From positions 1 through 46,862 of IMG/VR virus record IMGVR_UViG_3300007609_000034: a stretch of 46,862 bases of DNA. The stretch is one strand, 5' to 3'. Made by a program: the position numbers and the translations under genes. Below the pieces are notes generated by a model. It was not told where the DNA came from. It worked only from the letters and a program-made list of their open reading frames with translations, and did not search any database. The DNA comes from a virus. Shown here piece by piece: positions 11,101-19,810 of this stretch; the first letter of the stretch is position 1; every line of letters starts with the position of its first letter.

Positions 11101-14100
11101 GGGAATAATAGTTAATGACAACAATACTGTAGACATCTCTTTAAGTAGAGTTCATAGCTTTGCAATCGGCGATATCATCGGTGTTAAAAATATTGAAAAT
11201 TTAACAGGTTTTTACAAAATTACTAATATAAGTCGATTATCTATTACTGTAACATTAGACGCCGATGCAGACGAACCCAAATTTAGTGATAGTGTTATTT
11301 CTAATCTTGGAATTTTAACCGAAGTAAGATTTTTAGATTACGAACAATTAGATGAAAAAAATGCGGCTTTGCTCCAAGACGGATCGAAGTTATATATTGA
11401 TAATAATGCCAATGGGTTGTGGGAAGTTATAGAAAAACAAAGAGCTTACACTAATAAAAAAATTATTAACTACGGTGTAAGTGAACCGAGAGGCACCGGA
11501 ACTAGTGTTTTATATATCGATAAAAGAAAATATATATTAGCAGGCATGCCCGAAAGTGGCTATGTTGTTAACTATGTCGAAGGAACTAATGGGTTAAATG
11601 TAAAACAAATTATAGAACCACAAGCTGGCCTCGAAAATGCAGTAATCGGATCATTTGGAGATACAATTGCAACTAGTCCAGACAACCGGTGGTTAGTCGT
11701 AGGAGCTCCAAATGCTAGTGGGGTAAGAAGTAATTTTAAAGGACCATACGATCCTTTGGTCAACTATCTTGAAGACGACATTGTACTTTACAATGGAAAA
11801 TTGTGGAAATCAAAAGTAACCTCGCCGAACTATAACGATGGAGTTTCTTTAACAGGCGATGGTAGTACGATTAATATTGCTAGTGAAGATTGGGAATTAA
11901 CAGAATCTATTCCTGCCAGAACAAGCGGAACTGCCGAAGGCGTTACCGGACAAGGACTTATTGGAATATATGAATACCGCAATGATCAATGGGAACTATT
12001 CGATAGCTTTGTAAGTCCTCGACCAACTGCTGACGAAAATTTTGGATCCAGTATTAGCATAGGTGTAGACGGTGATGAATATTTTATGGCAGTGTCTGCA
12101 CCAAATGCACTCGGCGGGGTTGGTAGGGTTTATCTATACAAATATGGTGTAGAATCTGATGGAGTTACTGTAGGGTGGCACCATATAGAAGATGACAACT
12201 ATCAAGGAGTTTACAATCCAGGTGCAGAATTTGTCGGAAGTTTAAGTTTTAATATTTCTCTTAATAGACATATCCTTACAGTTGATAGTGTTTCTGCAGG
12301 CCGCATCGAAGAAGGATTAATTATTGAAGGTGCCGGTGTGTTACCACAAACAGTTGTTGGATCATTTGTAAGTGGCACACCTGGCGCCGCCGGCGTTTAT
12401 TTGATCAACAATGAGCAAATTACAGGCACTATAAACATGACCGGTACTGTGTTTTATCCGCAAGGAACCGTTGTGTGGGACCAAGGTAATTTATGGCAAG
12501 CTCAAAACGATAGTTACAGCGATGGAAGTACCGTAACAGTGCAAAGTTCAGGTGACTGGATTCAGTTAGATGACATTGCAACAAATAATAGCTTACCTAG
12601 CAGTGTTGCCATATCTGATGATGGATCGACATTAGCTAGCGGAATATTAACACCAACTCAGACTGCTGCTATAGTTAAATCTGGCGATAAGTTTGGCACC
12701 AGCATTAGTATGAACTATGACGGAAGTTTATTAATTGTAAGTGCACCGTTTAGCGACGAACAGTTTTTTGTTAACTATCGTGGCGAATGGAGAGGAGATT
12801 ATGAGTACACAGAAGGCGATGTTGTAAGATATCAAGGAACATATCACCAACTAGTAGATTTTGACAATAGTAACGATAGTTCTATTAGAAGTTATAATCA
12901 AGAACCTGTCGGACTACCTTGGCAAAATGTTGGAGATAGCACAAACACACCAACTGGTAAAGTATTTGTATACAAACGCCGTAGCACGAACGGATACTCG
13001 TTAGCACAAACTATTTCGGCCAATAATGTTATAAATGACGATAGTGCAAATATTACTATAGATAGCGGTGACGAGTTTGGGCATAGTTTAGATATAGACG
13101 CCAGCGGAACTAAGCTAGTAGTAAGTAGCCCACGAGCAGATGTCAATTTTCAAAATCAAGGTTCGGCATATGTGTTTACAAATCTATCAACTGAAAATCC
13201 AGAATTTAGATTAATTCAAGAATTAAAAAGTTATGAAAACTATCCAAGTGAATATTTTGGTGATAGTGTAAGCATCAGTGACGATACTGGCAAAATAGCT
13301 ATAGGCGCAACTAATGCAAAATATCAATTACCTACTAGATTTGATGCATCTGCAACAACATTTGATGATACTAGAACTCGTTTTTATGACGAACAAGGGT
13401 ATTCAGGAGCAGTTTATGTGTTTGATCTCAAAAGTGAAACTTATTTCTTAACAGAAAAATTAGAAAGTGATCTTAGTTTAAACGAATCTTTTGGGTTTAG
13501 TGTTGATTGTCATAGCAATGCTATAGTAATTGGATCTCCGAACTATGTAGAATCGTCATTAGAACAGGGCGAATTAGTTTATAGCCCTGATAAAATTGGC
13601 ACCGTTAGGATATTTAGAAAAGATCCTAACTTAGAATCTTGGAAAATTTTGTCTAGACAACCTCTTGCCACTGATATATCAAAAATTAAAAGCATTGAGC
13701 TATACGACAATGTTAATAATTTAAAATTAGGTGATATCCAAGTTGTTGATCATGCAAAATTAAAAATAATTAATAGTGCCGAACAAGAACTTAAATTTAA
13801 GACACCATACGATCCGGCAGTGTATACTATTGGAACTTCTGACCAGGTTGTAGATCCGCAAATATCATGGACAGCTAAACATGTAGGAGAGCTTTGGTGG
13901 GATTTATCTACAGTTAAATGGATAGATTACGAGCAAGGCGATATTTCTTATAGATCAGGCAATTGGAATAGACTAGCCTTTGGCGCAAGTATCGATGTAT
14001 ATGAATGGGTAGAAAGTATCTTGTTACCTTCAGAATGGAGTGTGCTAGCAGATACAAACGAAGGCTTGTCATTAGGTGTCAGCGGACAGCCTCTGTACTC

Positions 14101-17100
14101 CGATGATAGCGTATATAGCCAAAAAATATTGTTTAATTCTGACACGCAACTTCCAACATCTACCAAATATTATTATTGGGTTAAGAACAAGGTAGTTGTG
14201 CCGTCAAATGTAGTCGGAAGAACTATTTCTGCATCAGAAGTTGCAAGTTTAATTAGAGATCCTGCAAGTTTAGGAATTACATATCTAGGGTTTGCTGATA
14301 CCGATAAATTAATTGCATTTAATTTTACAGATATTATTTCAGAAGAAACGGCATTGTTAAATCTTCAGTTCTATAAAGAGGCTGTTAGTCAAAATCGAGT
14401 ACACAGCGAATATCAATTATTAACTGAAGGAGTCGCAACAAGCATTCCGGCACCAAAGATAGAACAAAAATGGATTGATAGTTTAGCAGGATACGACGAT
14501 GTAGGAAACAAAGTGCCTGACGAAAGATTGCCTGCAAAACAAAAGTATGGAATCAAGTTTAGACCAAGACAGAGCATGTTTGTTGACAGATTCCGTGCTC
14601 TAAAAATTGCTGTAGAAAGAATTAACACTGTATTGTTACAAGAACCGTTTGCAAACCTAGTTAGTTTTGCAAACTTAAATCTCGTCGATGAAATCCCATC
14701 AGCATCTTTAAACTTATATGATTTAGCAGTTGATAACTTTATTGATTTAGAAACTGTAGGTACAGTTAGAGTTCGACGAGCAGAACTACGAGCTAATCTT
14801 ATTGACGGCGAATTAGATACTGTGGATATTGTTAATCCAGGATTTGGATATAAAATAGCGCCTCCTGTAGAGTTTGACGGTGACGGCTCAGGCGCTCGAG
14901 CTGAAACTGTATTAGATAACCAAGGTAGAATTGTTGCAGTAAATGTTTTAGAACGCGGCAGAAAATACAGTACACTTAGAGCAACTGTAAGACAATTTAG
15001 TGTGTTGGTAAGAACGGATGCTACCGCTGAAGGGTTTTGGGGAGTATATGCTTGGGATGCGATTAGACAAGTATTTTATAGAAGCCGCTCACAAGCATTT
15101 GATACAACTAGATATTGGAATTTAATTGATTGGTGGAAGCTTGGTTATAGTCCAGCGGATAGAATCACCACGGAAATTAGCATTTCTGCAGAAGAACCTA
15201 GTATACAATCAGAAATCGGAGATTTAATAAGAATCAAAGAATATGGCTCGGGCGGCTGGGCAGTGTTTGAAAAAACTCTAGAATCTAGTGATATATTATT
15301 AGGTGCATATCAATTAGTTGGTCGTGAAAATGGAACCATAGAATTAGACGAATCGTTGTATGATAGCATTCTTAGCGGCATTGGATATGACCAGACCATT
15401 AGTTTTGATGCAGATTTTTATGATGTAGAAAATGCTAGAGAAATTAAAAATATTCTACGAGCAGTTAAAGAAGATATATTTGTAAATGAATATGCTGTAG
15501 AATGGAACCAGTTATTTTTTGCAAGTTTAAGATATGTGTTTGTAGAACAACTATATGTAGACTGGGCATTTAAGACCAGTTTTTTAAACGCAACTCACAA
15601 TGTTGGCGAACTAAGACAAAAATTGAATTATAAAAATGATAGTCTTGCAAGCTATCAAAGTTACATAGATGAAGTTAAACCGTATAGAACTAGTGTAAGG
15701 GAATATATCAGCGAGTACAATAAAGTTGAAAATACTCAAAGTGCAATAACTGATTTTGATTTACCACCTGTATACAATGTTGCATCTGGAAAAATTATTC
15801 CAGTTAATCAATTTAATACAGAAATTAATAGTTATCCCTGGAAATGGTGGAATGATAATCGAGGTTATTCGATAGCTAGCATAGAGGTTACTACTAGTGG
15901 AACCGGGTATGTTACACCACCAAGTGTATTAATAGATGGCGACGGCACAGGAGCACAAGCACAGGCTTATATTAGTAGCGGTCGAGTTTCTGCTATAAGA
16001 GTTATTTCTCAAGGATCGGGTTATACTAGTGCGCCAACTATTAGTCTAGTAGGCGGAAATGCTAATGCTGATGTATCTGCAAAAGCAGTAGCAGTATTAG
16101 GAAATAGTCTGTTTAGAAATCTAAATGTTACAACTAAGTTTGATCGAATTACAAAAACTGGAGTATATCAAAACTTTACATTTAGTGAACAGTTTACTGC
16201 TATTGGAAGTAGTGCAGTATTTGAATTAAAATATGCTCCAACAAGAGATAAAAGCAAAATTACTATTCTTAAAAATGGTTATATTGTTCTTGCAAGCGAT
16301 TATGATATTACATTATACACCCCAACTAGAACTGATAATAAACTAGTACAAGGTCGTATTACATTTAAGACTGCACCTGCCTTAGGTGATATAATTAATA
16401 TCGAATATGAAAAGAATGACGATCTGTTTGACAGTGTAAACAGAATACAAAAATATTACGCACCTAGCATAGGTATGAAGGGCGACGATCTATCACAGTT
16501 AATGACAGGTATAGATTTCGGTGGGGTTCAAATCCAAGGAACAACATTTGATGTTACAGGCGGGTGGGATGCATTGCCTTGGTTTACAGACAACTGGGAT
16601 AGTGTTGAAGCCAGCAGCGATTATTATGTTGTAGTAGACGGTAGTACTACAAGTGTAACATTGCCATATATTCCTGCTATTGGTCAAGAAATAAACATTT
16701 ATTTAAAACGAGCAGGCGATGCACAATCAAGAAGCATTGACAATTTACAATATTCTCAAGAAGTGCCAGAATTGGCAACTGTGCGCATAGACGATCCTAA
16801 CTATGATGAAAATTGGGACTCCTCAGTATCAACTAATCCAAATGCACAAATGCCAACCTTTACAGGAGACGGAGTTACATCTATTGTGGAAATAGGTGAA
16901 TACATACAAACTAACGCAGGAGATATTTTAATCTTCCGTCCTGCAGATAGCGACGGATCTGTTGTAATAAATGATCCTAATATTATAGATACTAGGCTTA
17001 GCGGCGGAACTTTAAGTGCAATGGATGGAGCATATGTTACTGCTAATGGCTTATCTGCAGAAGATATATCTATAGACGGCGGATCGTATAATAATCCAGA

Positions 17101-19138
17101 TCACACACCTGCCACAGAAGAAAATGTTCCTGGACAGATATTAGATAGCCTCAGTTTGAAAGTATACCAAAGCACAAAAACTGGTGCAGCACCTGTTAAC
17201 ACTAGCATAAAATTTGGCGACGGAACTACAGTATTTTACAACATTGGCCAAAGAACATTCGATGCTAATTCTATTTTAGTCTATGTAGATAAGATTAGAC
17301 AAACTATCATCACTGATTATGTTTTAGATCTTAATAATAACAGAATAGAATTTACAATAGCGCCTGCTATTGATAGCATAGTTGAAATAATTAGCATAGG
17401 CGTTGGCGGCCTACAGTTATTAGATTATCAAGAATTTGTAGGAGACGGCGAAACTAACTATTACTTAACGTCGGCTGATTATGAAGATACTGTAGGAGTG
17501 TATACTTCGATAAATGGCGTACAAAATGATACTGGATTTATCGATAGTAATGATATATTAGACATACCGGGTAAAACACTAGTCAACTTTGCACAAACAC
17601 CAGAGTTTAACGACAGTGTTAGACTTATAGTTTTAGGAGCCGCTAGCGACACTGATACCGCACAACTTGGATTGGTTATTTTAAACGAACAAGAGTTTAC
17701 CTATACTGGTAACAGATCGTTTAATATTAACAACTATGTTAATTTACCTCGAGGTAGTGAAATATCCTCATCGATTGTAGAAGTTAATGACATTGCATTA
17801 CGAGGTGTAGATACTGTTTATGAAATATATGACGGAACTAATAATCAAATCACCATCGGTACAGACCCATTAGAACCGCCTGGAGCAATTCTTAATAGTA
17901 ATCTTAAAGTGTTTGTTAATGACGAACTAATAGAGTTTATTACAGATTATGTGTATGAAGGAACAAATCGTATTTTGATTATTAACGAGACAAGATTAAA
18001 TCCGGGTGACATTATCAAAATAGAAAATAACTTTAGATGCCAGTATACTATAAGCAATGGTAACTTAAATATAAATTCAGATGTTGTGTTATCTAATAAT
18101 GATACAGTTAAGATTACTTGGTTTAGTGAATATCCTAGTATGAAACTAGTTTCAGACGAGTATACCGGTGGAAAAGTAAACTATAAACTTAAATTTATTC
18201 CAATAACCGCAAGTTATGTTTGGGTATATAATAATGGAGTTCGCTTAACACAAGATCAAGATTATTATGTAGATGTCCAAAAAGGATATGTGTATCTTAA
18301 ACAAGAAACAGCAAATACTGATTTAATTAAGATATTGTTATTCTCTAATAATGTTTATAAGAGTCCAAGTGCGTTTGAGATTTATAAAGATATGTTAAAT
18401 GTGTACCACTTTAACAGTTACAGTATTACAGATGTTGTTCTTGCAAAAGAATTAACATATTACGATACTTTAATAGAAGTTAACGATGCAAGTAAGTTAA
18501 GCGACCCTAATCCAGAAAGAAATATTCCTGGTGTTGTTGAAATCGGCAAAGAAAAAATAGAGTATTTTGCAAAAACAGGGAATACTCTGTCTCAACTTCG
18601 CAGAGGAGCACAAGGTAGCAGTATTGGCACTGTATATACACTAGGAACTCGTGTTGTAGATCTCGGAGCACACCAAAAAATACCTTACACTGAATCGCAA
18701 GATAGATTAGATTTTGTCAGTGATGGTAGCAGCGTGTTGATTGGCCCACTAAACTTTACGCCTGCTAAAAGTGCTAACGCAGATTGGTATAGAGAAAGTA
18801 TACCTGATAACTTTGGACAGTGTGATAGCATAGAAGTATTTGTTGGCGGAACTAGAATGAGGAAGTCACCTGTAACTGTCTATGATGAAACTATCGCAAG
18901 CATCAGCCCTGCAGGAGATAAAACTGTGGAAGCGCAATTTAGTGTCAATGGTGAAGATAGCTATATTAGAATAACTGAAGTTCCTCCTGCAGGAACAAGA
19001 ATTAGCGTGATTAAAAAGACTGGTCGTAGTTGGTATGACCGTGGAGAAACAGCGGCTACGAGTGGCGTAACACTGATTGACAATGAAACGCCTATAGCAA
19101 AATTCATTGCGGATAGAACAACCGAGTTGCCCGAATAA
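5126..19138 (+). CDS. Giant 4670-aa baseplate/tail protein, gp7-like by position, with propeller and carbohydrate-binding-like modules
   Basis: This is one uninterrupted reading frame of 14 kb directly after gp6, the place of gp7/gp8 in T4-like phages; T4 gp7 has 1032 aa. The N-terminus (SGLSIRKTKKLLPGIF, VQPGVLEKLSGYIGRRYG, WNPPIDWDKLVNYREYYWVP) is a conserved opening I recall from marine T4-like wedge proteins. Seen further on are W/Y-rich modules of CBM5/12 type (about residues 222-265, 1465-1508, 1720-1765, 2209-2265, 2439-2488, 2552-2609, 2915-2958), six FG-GAP-like blades (about 2165-2840), two to three GxGY...PP.V..DGDG segments (about 3235 and 3585-3655), and many beta modules of the form vyvng....DY....i.f...p..gD.i.i (for example about 960-1005, 3710-3762, 4049-4092, 4259-4302). 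Inference: an enlarged wedge arm that also contacts host surface glycans. Assignment as gp7 rests on position and N-terminus only. Confidence 0.7.
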   Translation: MAEKRFPNSGLSIRKTKKLLPGIFQTDANNKFMEGVIDPLVQPGVLEKLSGYIGRRYGRTYNGSGVYLDEDNTLRSKYQLEPGVVVRNNDKVEKFYDYIDLINQLEFFGNSNDRDDKLTTQEHYTWNPPIDWDKLVNYREYYWVPLGPPPVQIAGQRQSIVSTYSVRQSVGSSWIFTPDGATNNPSITLYRGQTYEFNVNSPGEGFVIRTEYDTGSLLFDPTKNYSVGDLAVFDSKLWRARVAVSPVDGSTITENSEDWELVDESPSNSSFDYSGGLINNGATNGKVTFTVPLDAPDILFYQSSTDPNRLGRFVIADVESNTVIDVEKEVLGKATYTSSNDVAFTNGLVVEFTGTVLPEKYSQGQWLVEGVGSAITLTLFTDLVAPEIVGTDPDVLFDAVGFDTQPYDDAIAYPASKDYITVKKNSRDLNPWTRYNRWFHRNVLEYAYGFRDSDFDAFEGARAKRPIIEFSSNLKLFNHGTVAKQTVDYIDTFTDDVFSKIEGQPGYSIDGEFLFDGARILVVADTDSLANNRIYEVKFITHNSRRQINLQDTADSESFLDECVLVRRGTENAGLMYHFNGTNWVASQPKTEVNQAPLFDLFDTNGVSFANEDTYPVSSFVGTKLLSYAQGVGPVDSELGFPISYLNINNVGDIQFEWSLDQDTFTYEVDRKLSKVQYATGFYKIFNELDNGWLTLNNSYIQPIVDSAILQEGFNRVTLDAVDWDEYADFLLNNPTIPSAVNFYLNGEPVELDFVRTGNQFTFDRSFTENDVLTVKVVGDISPDGGYYQIPVNLEKNPLNEDLKTFTLGEATDHVRTSVEFSRSFNGVLPGASNLRDLNDYQSYAARFLKHSGVGAITLDLLCDKENNLIRSIQFAKSEYSKFKSNFLKKASELDFDNNIIDFVDTVINDLTKTKSSSSPFADSDMIGSGAFTSIDYIVDDPGINTFSLSQDFDLNVLSRRAVYVYKNNVQLLNGTDYEFDGTFGFISVFVDLAEGDQIQIREYVSSSFNHIPPTPTKLGLYKKYTPQKFVDDTYVEPKLVIQGHDGSITAAFGDYRDDILLELEYRIYNNIKQEYDTSLFDIDANLGGYYGNTIFNKAELDDVVSQEFLRWLTNTDVNYTTNTFFDSENSFTYTYSNMTDPTGTQNLPGYWRGVYQWAYDTDRPHRCPWEMLGFTEKPDWWDSEYGEAPYTRGNLILWGDIEEGIIRQGNRAGRYDRYARPGLTSHIPVDDDGNLLSPLDSGFATNFVLVNNQGSFKLGDISPVEYAWRSSSEWPFAIISALSLLKPFEFVARLFDKSRVKKNILNQLVDTTTNSFKKLNDVVLPSTTGAQTSGLVNYIAAYKKDFGAPVENIGDELYNIDVVLSSRLSGFVDQAQQRYLLDSKNPSSASSSIFIPPENYDIIFNVSSPISSVSYSGVIVEKTSGGWILKGYDLINPYFEYYAVVENQKDPVLSVGGVSENFIEWTANQRYNNGTVASFRNDFYRCVSTHTSTENFDTSLWVKLPKLPVTGAVEAQKRRNFNSRKTLRLSYGTTLTTIQSVVDFLLGYEARLKDLGFVFDSYDPENQVSQDWTTSAREFMYWTKHNWAESSLISLSAAAETLQLRNPTGVTESLIDSFYDYTVLGSSGQPLPVENINVSRDFQDFILTVTNTNDGIYYLKVNYVLKEHVVIFDDRTVFNDIIFDKTTGYRQERIKTQGFRTVDWDGDYTSPGFLFDNVNISAWQPFVDYNLGDIVKYRSYNWTSLVNQNGQETFDESNWTRLDSEPTKRLIPNFDYRINEFEDYFEVASVGVSDTQKDLARHTIGYQSREYLENLAEDEVTQFRLYQGFIREKGTNNAITKLFDKLSNNESVSSVTLNEEWAVRVGTYGGVDQSVEYEIGLTHKDFLIGPQPILITNESSTEDQYYRISSDDFTISPVPFTSNIIPTRLDQNLKTAGYVKIDQPDIIVKNRDDILNLDINQVRENDHIWITFDDLEWTVLRYNISPQQFITGIIVNDNNTVDISLSRVHSFAIGDIIGVKNIENLTGFYKITNISRLSITVTLDADADEPKFSDSVISNLGILTEVRFLDYEQLDEKNAALLQDGSKLYIDNNANGLWEVIEKQRAYTNKKIINYGVSEPRGTGTSVLYIDKRKYILAGMPESGYVVNYVEGTNGLNVKQIIEPQAGLENAVIGSFGDTIATSPDNRWLVVGAPNASGVRSNFKGPYDPLVNYLEDDIVLYNGKLWKSKVTSPNYNDGVSLTGDGSTINIASEDWELTESIPARTSGTAEGVTGQGLIGIYEYRNDQWELFDSFVSPRPTADENFGSSISIGVDGDEYFMAVSAPNALGGVGRVYLYKYGVESDGVTVGWHHIEDDNYQGVYNPGAEFVGSLSFNISLNRHILTVDSVSAGRIEEGLIIEGAGVLPQTVVGSFVSGTPGAAGVYLINNEQITGTINMTGTVFYPQGTVVWDQGNLWQAQNDSYSDGSTVTVQSSGDWIQLDDIATNNSLPSSVAISDDGSTLASGILTPTQTAAIVKSGDKFGTSISMNYDGSLLIVSAPFSDEQFFVNYRGEWRGDYEYTEGDVVRYQGTYHQLVDFDNSNDSSIRSYNQEPVGLPWQNVGDSTNTPTGKVFVYKRRSTNGYSLAQTISANNVINDDSANITIDSGDEFGHSLDIDASGTKLVVSSPRADVNFQNQGSAYVFTNLSTENPEFRLIQELKSYENYPSEYFGDSVSISDDTGKIAIGATNAKYQLPTRFDASATTFDDTRTRFYDEQGYSGAVYVFDLKSETYFLTEKLESDLSLNESFGFSVDCHSNAIVIGSPNYVESSLEQGELVYSPDKIGTVRIFRKDPNLESWKILSRQPLATDISKIKSIELYDNVNNLKLGDIQVVDHAKLKIINSAEQELKFKTPYDPAVYTIGTSDQVVDPQISWTAKHVGELWWDLSTVKWIDYEQGDISYRSGNWNRLAFGASIDVYEWVESILLPSEWSVLADTNEGLSLGVSGQPLYSDDSVYSQKILFNSDTQLPTSTKYYYWVKNKVVVPSNVVGRTISASEVASLIRDPASLGITYLGFADTDKLIAFNFTDIISEETALLNLQFYKEAVSQNRVHSEYQLLTEGVATSIPAPKIEQKWIDSLAGYDDVGNKVPDERLPAKQKYGIKFRPRQSMFVDRFRALKIAVERINTVLLQEPFANLVSFANLNLVDEIPSASLNLYDLAVDNFIDLETVGTVRVRRAELRANLIDGELDTVDIVNPGFGYKIAPPVEFDGDGSGARAETVLDNQGRIVAVNVLERGRKYSTLRATVRQFSVLVRTDATAEGFWGVYAWDAIRQVFYRSRSQAFDTTRYWNLIDWWKLGYSPADRITTEISISAEEPSIQSEIGDLIRIKEYGSGGWAVFEKTLESSDILLGAYQLVGRENGTIELDESLYDSILSGIGYDQTISFDADFYDVENAREIKNILRAVKEDIFVNEYAVEWNQLFFASLRYVFVEQLYVDWAFKTSFLNATHNVGELRQKLNYKNDSLASYQSYIDEVKPYRTSVREYISEYNKVENTQSAITDFDLPPVYNVASGKIIPVNQFNTEINSYPWKWWNDNRGYSIASIEVTTSGTGYVTPPSVLIDGDGTGAQAQAYISSGRVSAIRVISQGSGYTSAPTISLVGGNANADVSAKAVAVLGNSLFRNLNVTTKFDRITKTGVYQNFTFSEQFTAIGSSAVFELKYAPTRDKSKITILKNGYIVLASDYDITLYTPTRTDNKLVQGRITFKTAPALGDIINIEYEKNDDLFDSVNRIQKYYAPSIGMKGDDLSQLMTGIDFGGVQIQGTTFDVTGGWDALPWFTDNWDSVEASSDYYVVVDGSTTSVTLPYIPAIGQEINIYLKRAGDAQSRSIDNLQYSQEVPELATVRIDDPNYDENWDSSVSTNPNAQMPTFTGDGVTSIVEIGEYIQTNAGDILIFRPADSDGSVVINDPNIIDTRLSGGTLSAMDGAYVTANGLSAEDISIDGGSYNNPDHTPATEENVPGQILDSLSLKVYQSTKTGAAPVNTSIKFGDGTTVFYNIGQRTFDANSILVYVDKIRQTIITDYVLDLNNNRIEFTIAPAIDSIVEIISIGVGGLQLLDYQEFVGDGETNYYLTSADYEDTVGVYTSINGVQNDTGFIDSNDILDIPGKTLVNFAQTPEFNDSVRLIVLGAASDTDTAQLGLVILNEQEFTYTGNRSFNINNYVNLPRGSEISSSIVEVNDIALRGVDTVYEIYDGTNNQITIGTDPLEPPGAILNSNLKVFVNDELIEFITDYVYEGTNRILIINETRLNPGDIIKIENNFRCQYTISNGNLNINSDVVLSNNDTVKITWFSEYPSMKLVSDEYTGGKVNYKLKFIPITASYVWVYNNGVRLTQDQDYYVDVQKGYVYLKQETANTDLIKILLFSNNVYKSPSAFEIYKDMLNVYHFNSYSITDVVLAKELTYYDTLIEVNDASKLSDPNPERNIPGVVEIGKEKIEYFAKTGNTLSQLRRGAQGSSIGTVYTLGTRVVDLGAHQKIPYTESQDRLDFVSDGSSVLIGPLNFTPAKSANADWYRESIPDNFGQCDSIEVFVGGTRMRKSPVTVYDETIASISPAGDKTVEAQFSVNGEDSYIRITEVPPAGTRISVIKKTGRSWYDRGETAATSGVTLIDNETPIAKFIADRTTELPE
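11637..13620 (+). repeat. FG-GAP-like beta-propeller blades interleaved with CBM5/12-like modules inside the giant protein
   Basis: Six copies of a blade with the core FG.s......g..l.vgaP.......G.vyvf can be read: near nt 11640 (FGDTIATSPDNRWLVVGAPN), 12035 (FGSSISIGVDGDEYFMAVSA), 12690 (FGTSISMNYDGSLLIVSAPF), 13076 (FGHSLDIDASGTKLVVSSPR), 13256 (FGDSVSISDDTGKIAIGATN) and 13489 (FGFSVDCHSNAIVIGSPN). This is the integrin-alpha/FG-GAP pattern. Between the first four blades sit W-containing modules with Y..GD.V.y.g..w.......s.......dW.l (near 11750, 12440 and 12780). The repeats are protein-level and too diverged to be DNA repeats. Confidence 0.6.
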
Positions 19139-19141
19139 ATA
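19134..19141 (+). promoter_or_regulatory. Possible T4-type late promoter octamer (AATAAATA)
   Basis: AATAAATA differs from the T4 late consensus TATAAATA at one position and overlaps the stop of the giant gene. It lies about 25 bases before the ATG at 19167, leaving room for a short leader with a purine-rich ribosome site. One-mismatch octamers are not rare in AT-rich DNA, so this is suggestive only. Confidence 0.35.
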
Positions 19142-19166
19142 CATTATGGATTCACAAGAGAAAAAA

Positions 19167-19808
19167 ATGTCGACACAAACACCACAAGATACTCAAGAAC
19201 AGAAACCACAAGAGATTGGAGGGTTTCATGTTGAAGGTCATATTAAAATTTTCGAACCAGAGACTGGCAAAGTTATAATTGACAAGCGCAATGCTATTCA
19301 TTATGAAAATATGAGCATTGCCTTAGCAAACAGTTTGTCTAATCAAGGACTAGGCACAATATACGAAATGAGTTTCGGCACAGGCGGAACTACTGTAGAT
19401 CCGACAGGACTTATCACATATCTAACTCCGAATACAGTAGGAACAAATTCTAGTTTATACAATCAAACTTACACTAAAGTTGTTGATGAAAATGCTGCAG
19501 ATAATACAGATCCATTTAGAAATAAGATGGAAGTTAGACATTTAAGCGGTGCAACTTACAGTGACATTGTTGTAAGTTGTTTGTTAGATTATGGCGAGCC
19601 GTTAGATCAAGAAGCATTTGATAACAGTGTAGACTTGGATGGTAACTTTGTATTCGACGAACTAGGATTAAGATCATTTAATCCTAGCGGCACTGGAAAA
19701 TTACTAACACATGTAATTTTTCACCCTGTACAAAAATCTTTGAATAGACTTTTACAAATCGATTATACAATTCGTGTACAGAGTTTAACAGGATTTAATG
19801 AGGTTTAA
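19167..19808 (+). CDS. Conserved tail/baseplate-associated protein, 213 aa, function unknown
   Basis: I chose ATG 19167 (MSTQTPQDTQEQK) because GAG followed by an A-run lies just upstream and a late-promoter-like octamer ends 25 bases before it; the in-frame ATG at 19146 has no ribosome site and would sit at the promoter start point. The first 20 residues are Gln/Pro-rich and probably disordered. The body begins VEGHIKIFEPETGKVIIDKR and continues NAIHYENMSIALANSLSNQG, a pattern I recall from unnamed marine phage structural proteins but cannot tie to a T4 gene. It contains the beta-rich stretches YEMSFGTGGTTVDPTGLITY and LLTHVIFHPVQKSLNRLLQI. It lies between the giant wedge gene and the fibre genes and ends one base before the next SD/start region, so a baseplate or fibre-attachment role is inferred from context. 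Confidence 0.65.
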   Translation: MSTQTPQDTQEQKPQEIGGFHVEGHIKIFEPETGKVIIDKRNAIHYENMSIALANSLSNQGLGTIYEMSFGTGGTTVDPTGLITYLTPNTVGTNSSLYNQTYTKVVDENAADNTDPFRNKMEVRHLSGATYSDIVVSCLLDYGEPLDQEAFDNSVDLDGNFVFDELGLRSFNPSGTGKLLTHVIFHPVQKSLNRLLQIDYTIRVQSLTGFNEV

Positions 19809-19810
19809 CA

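Noticed and set aside
19107-19808. A longer form of the 213-aa tail protein starting at TTG 19107
   Set aside because: It would overlap the end of the giant gene and has no ribosome site; ATG 19167 fits the ribosome site and the promoter-like octamer.
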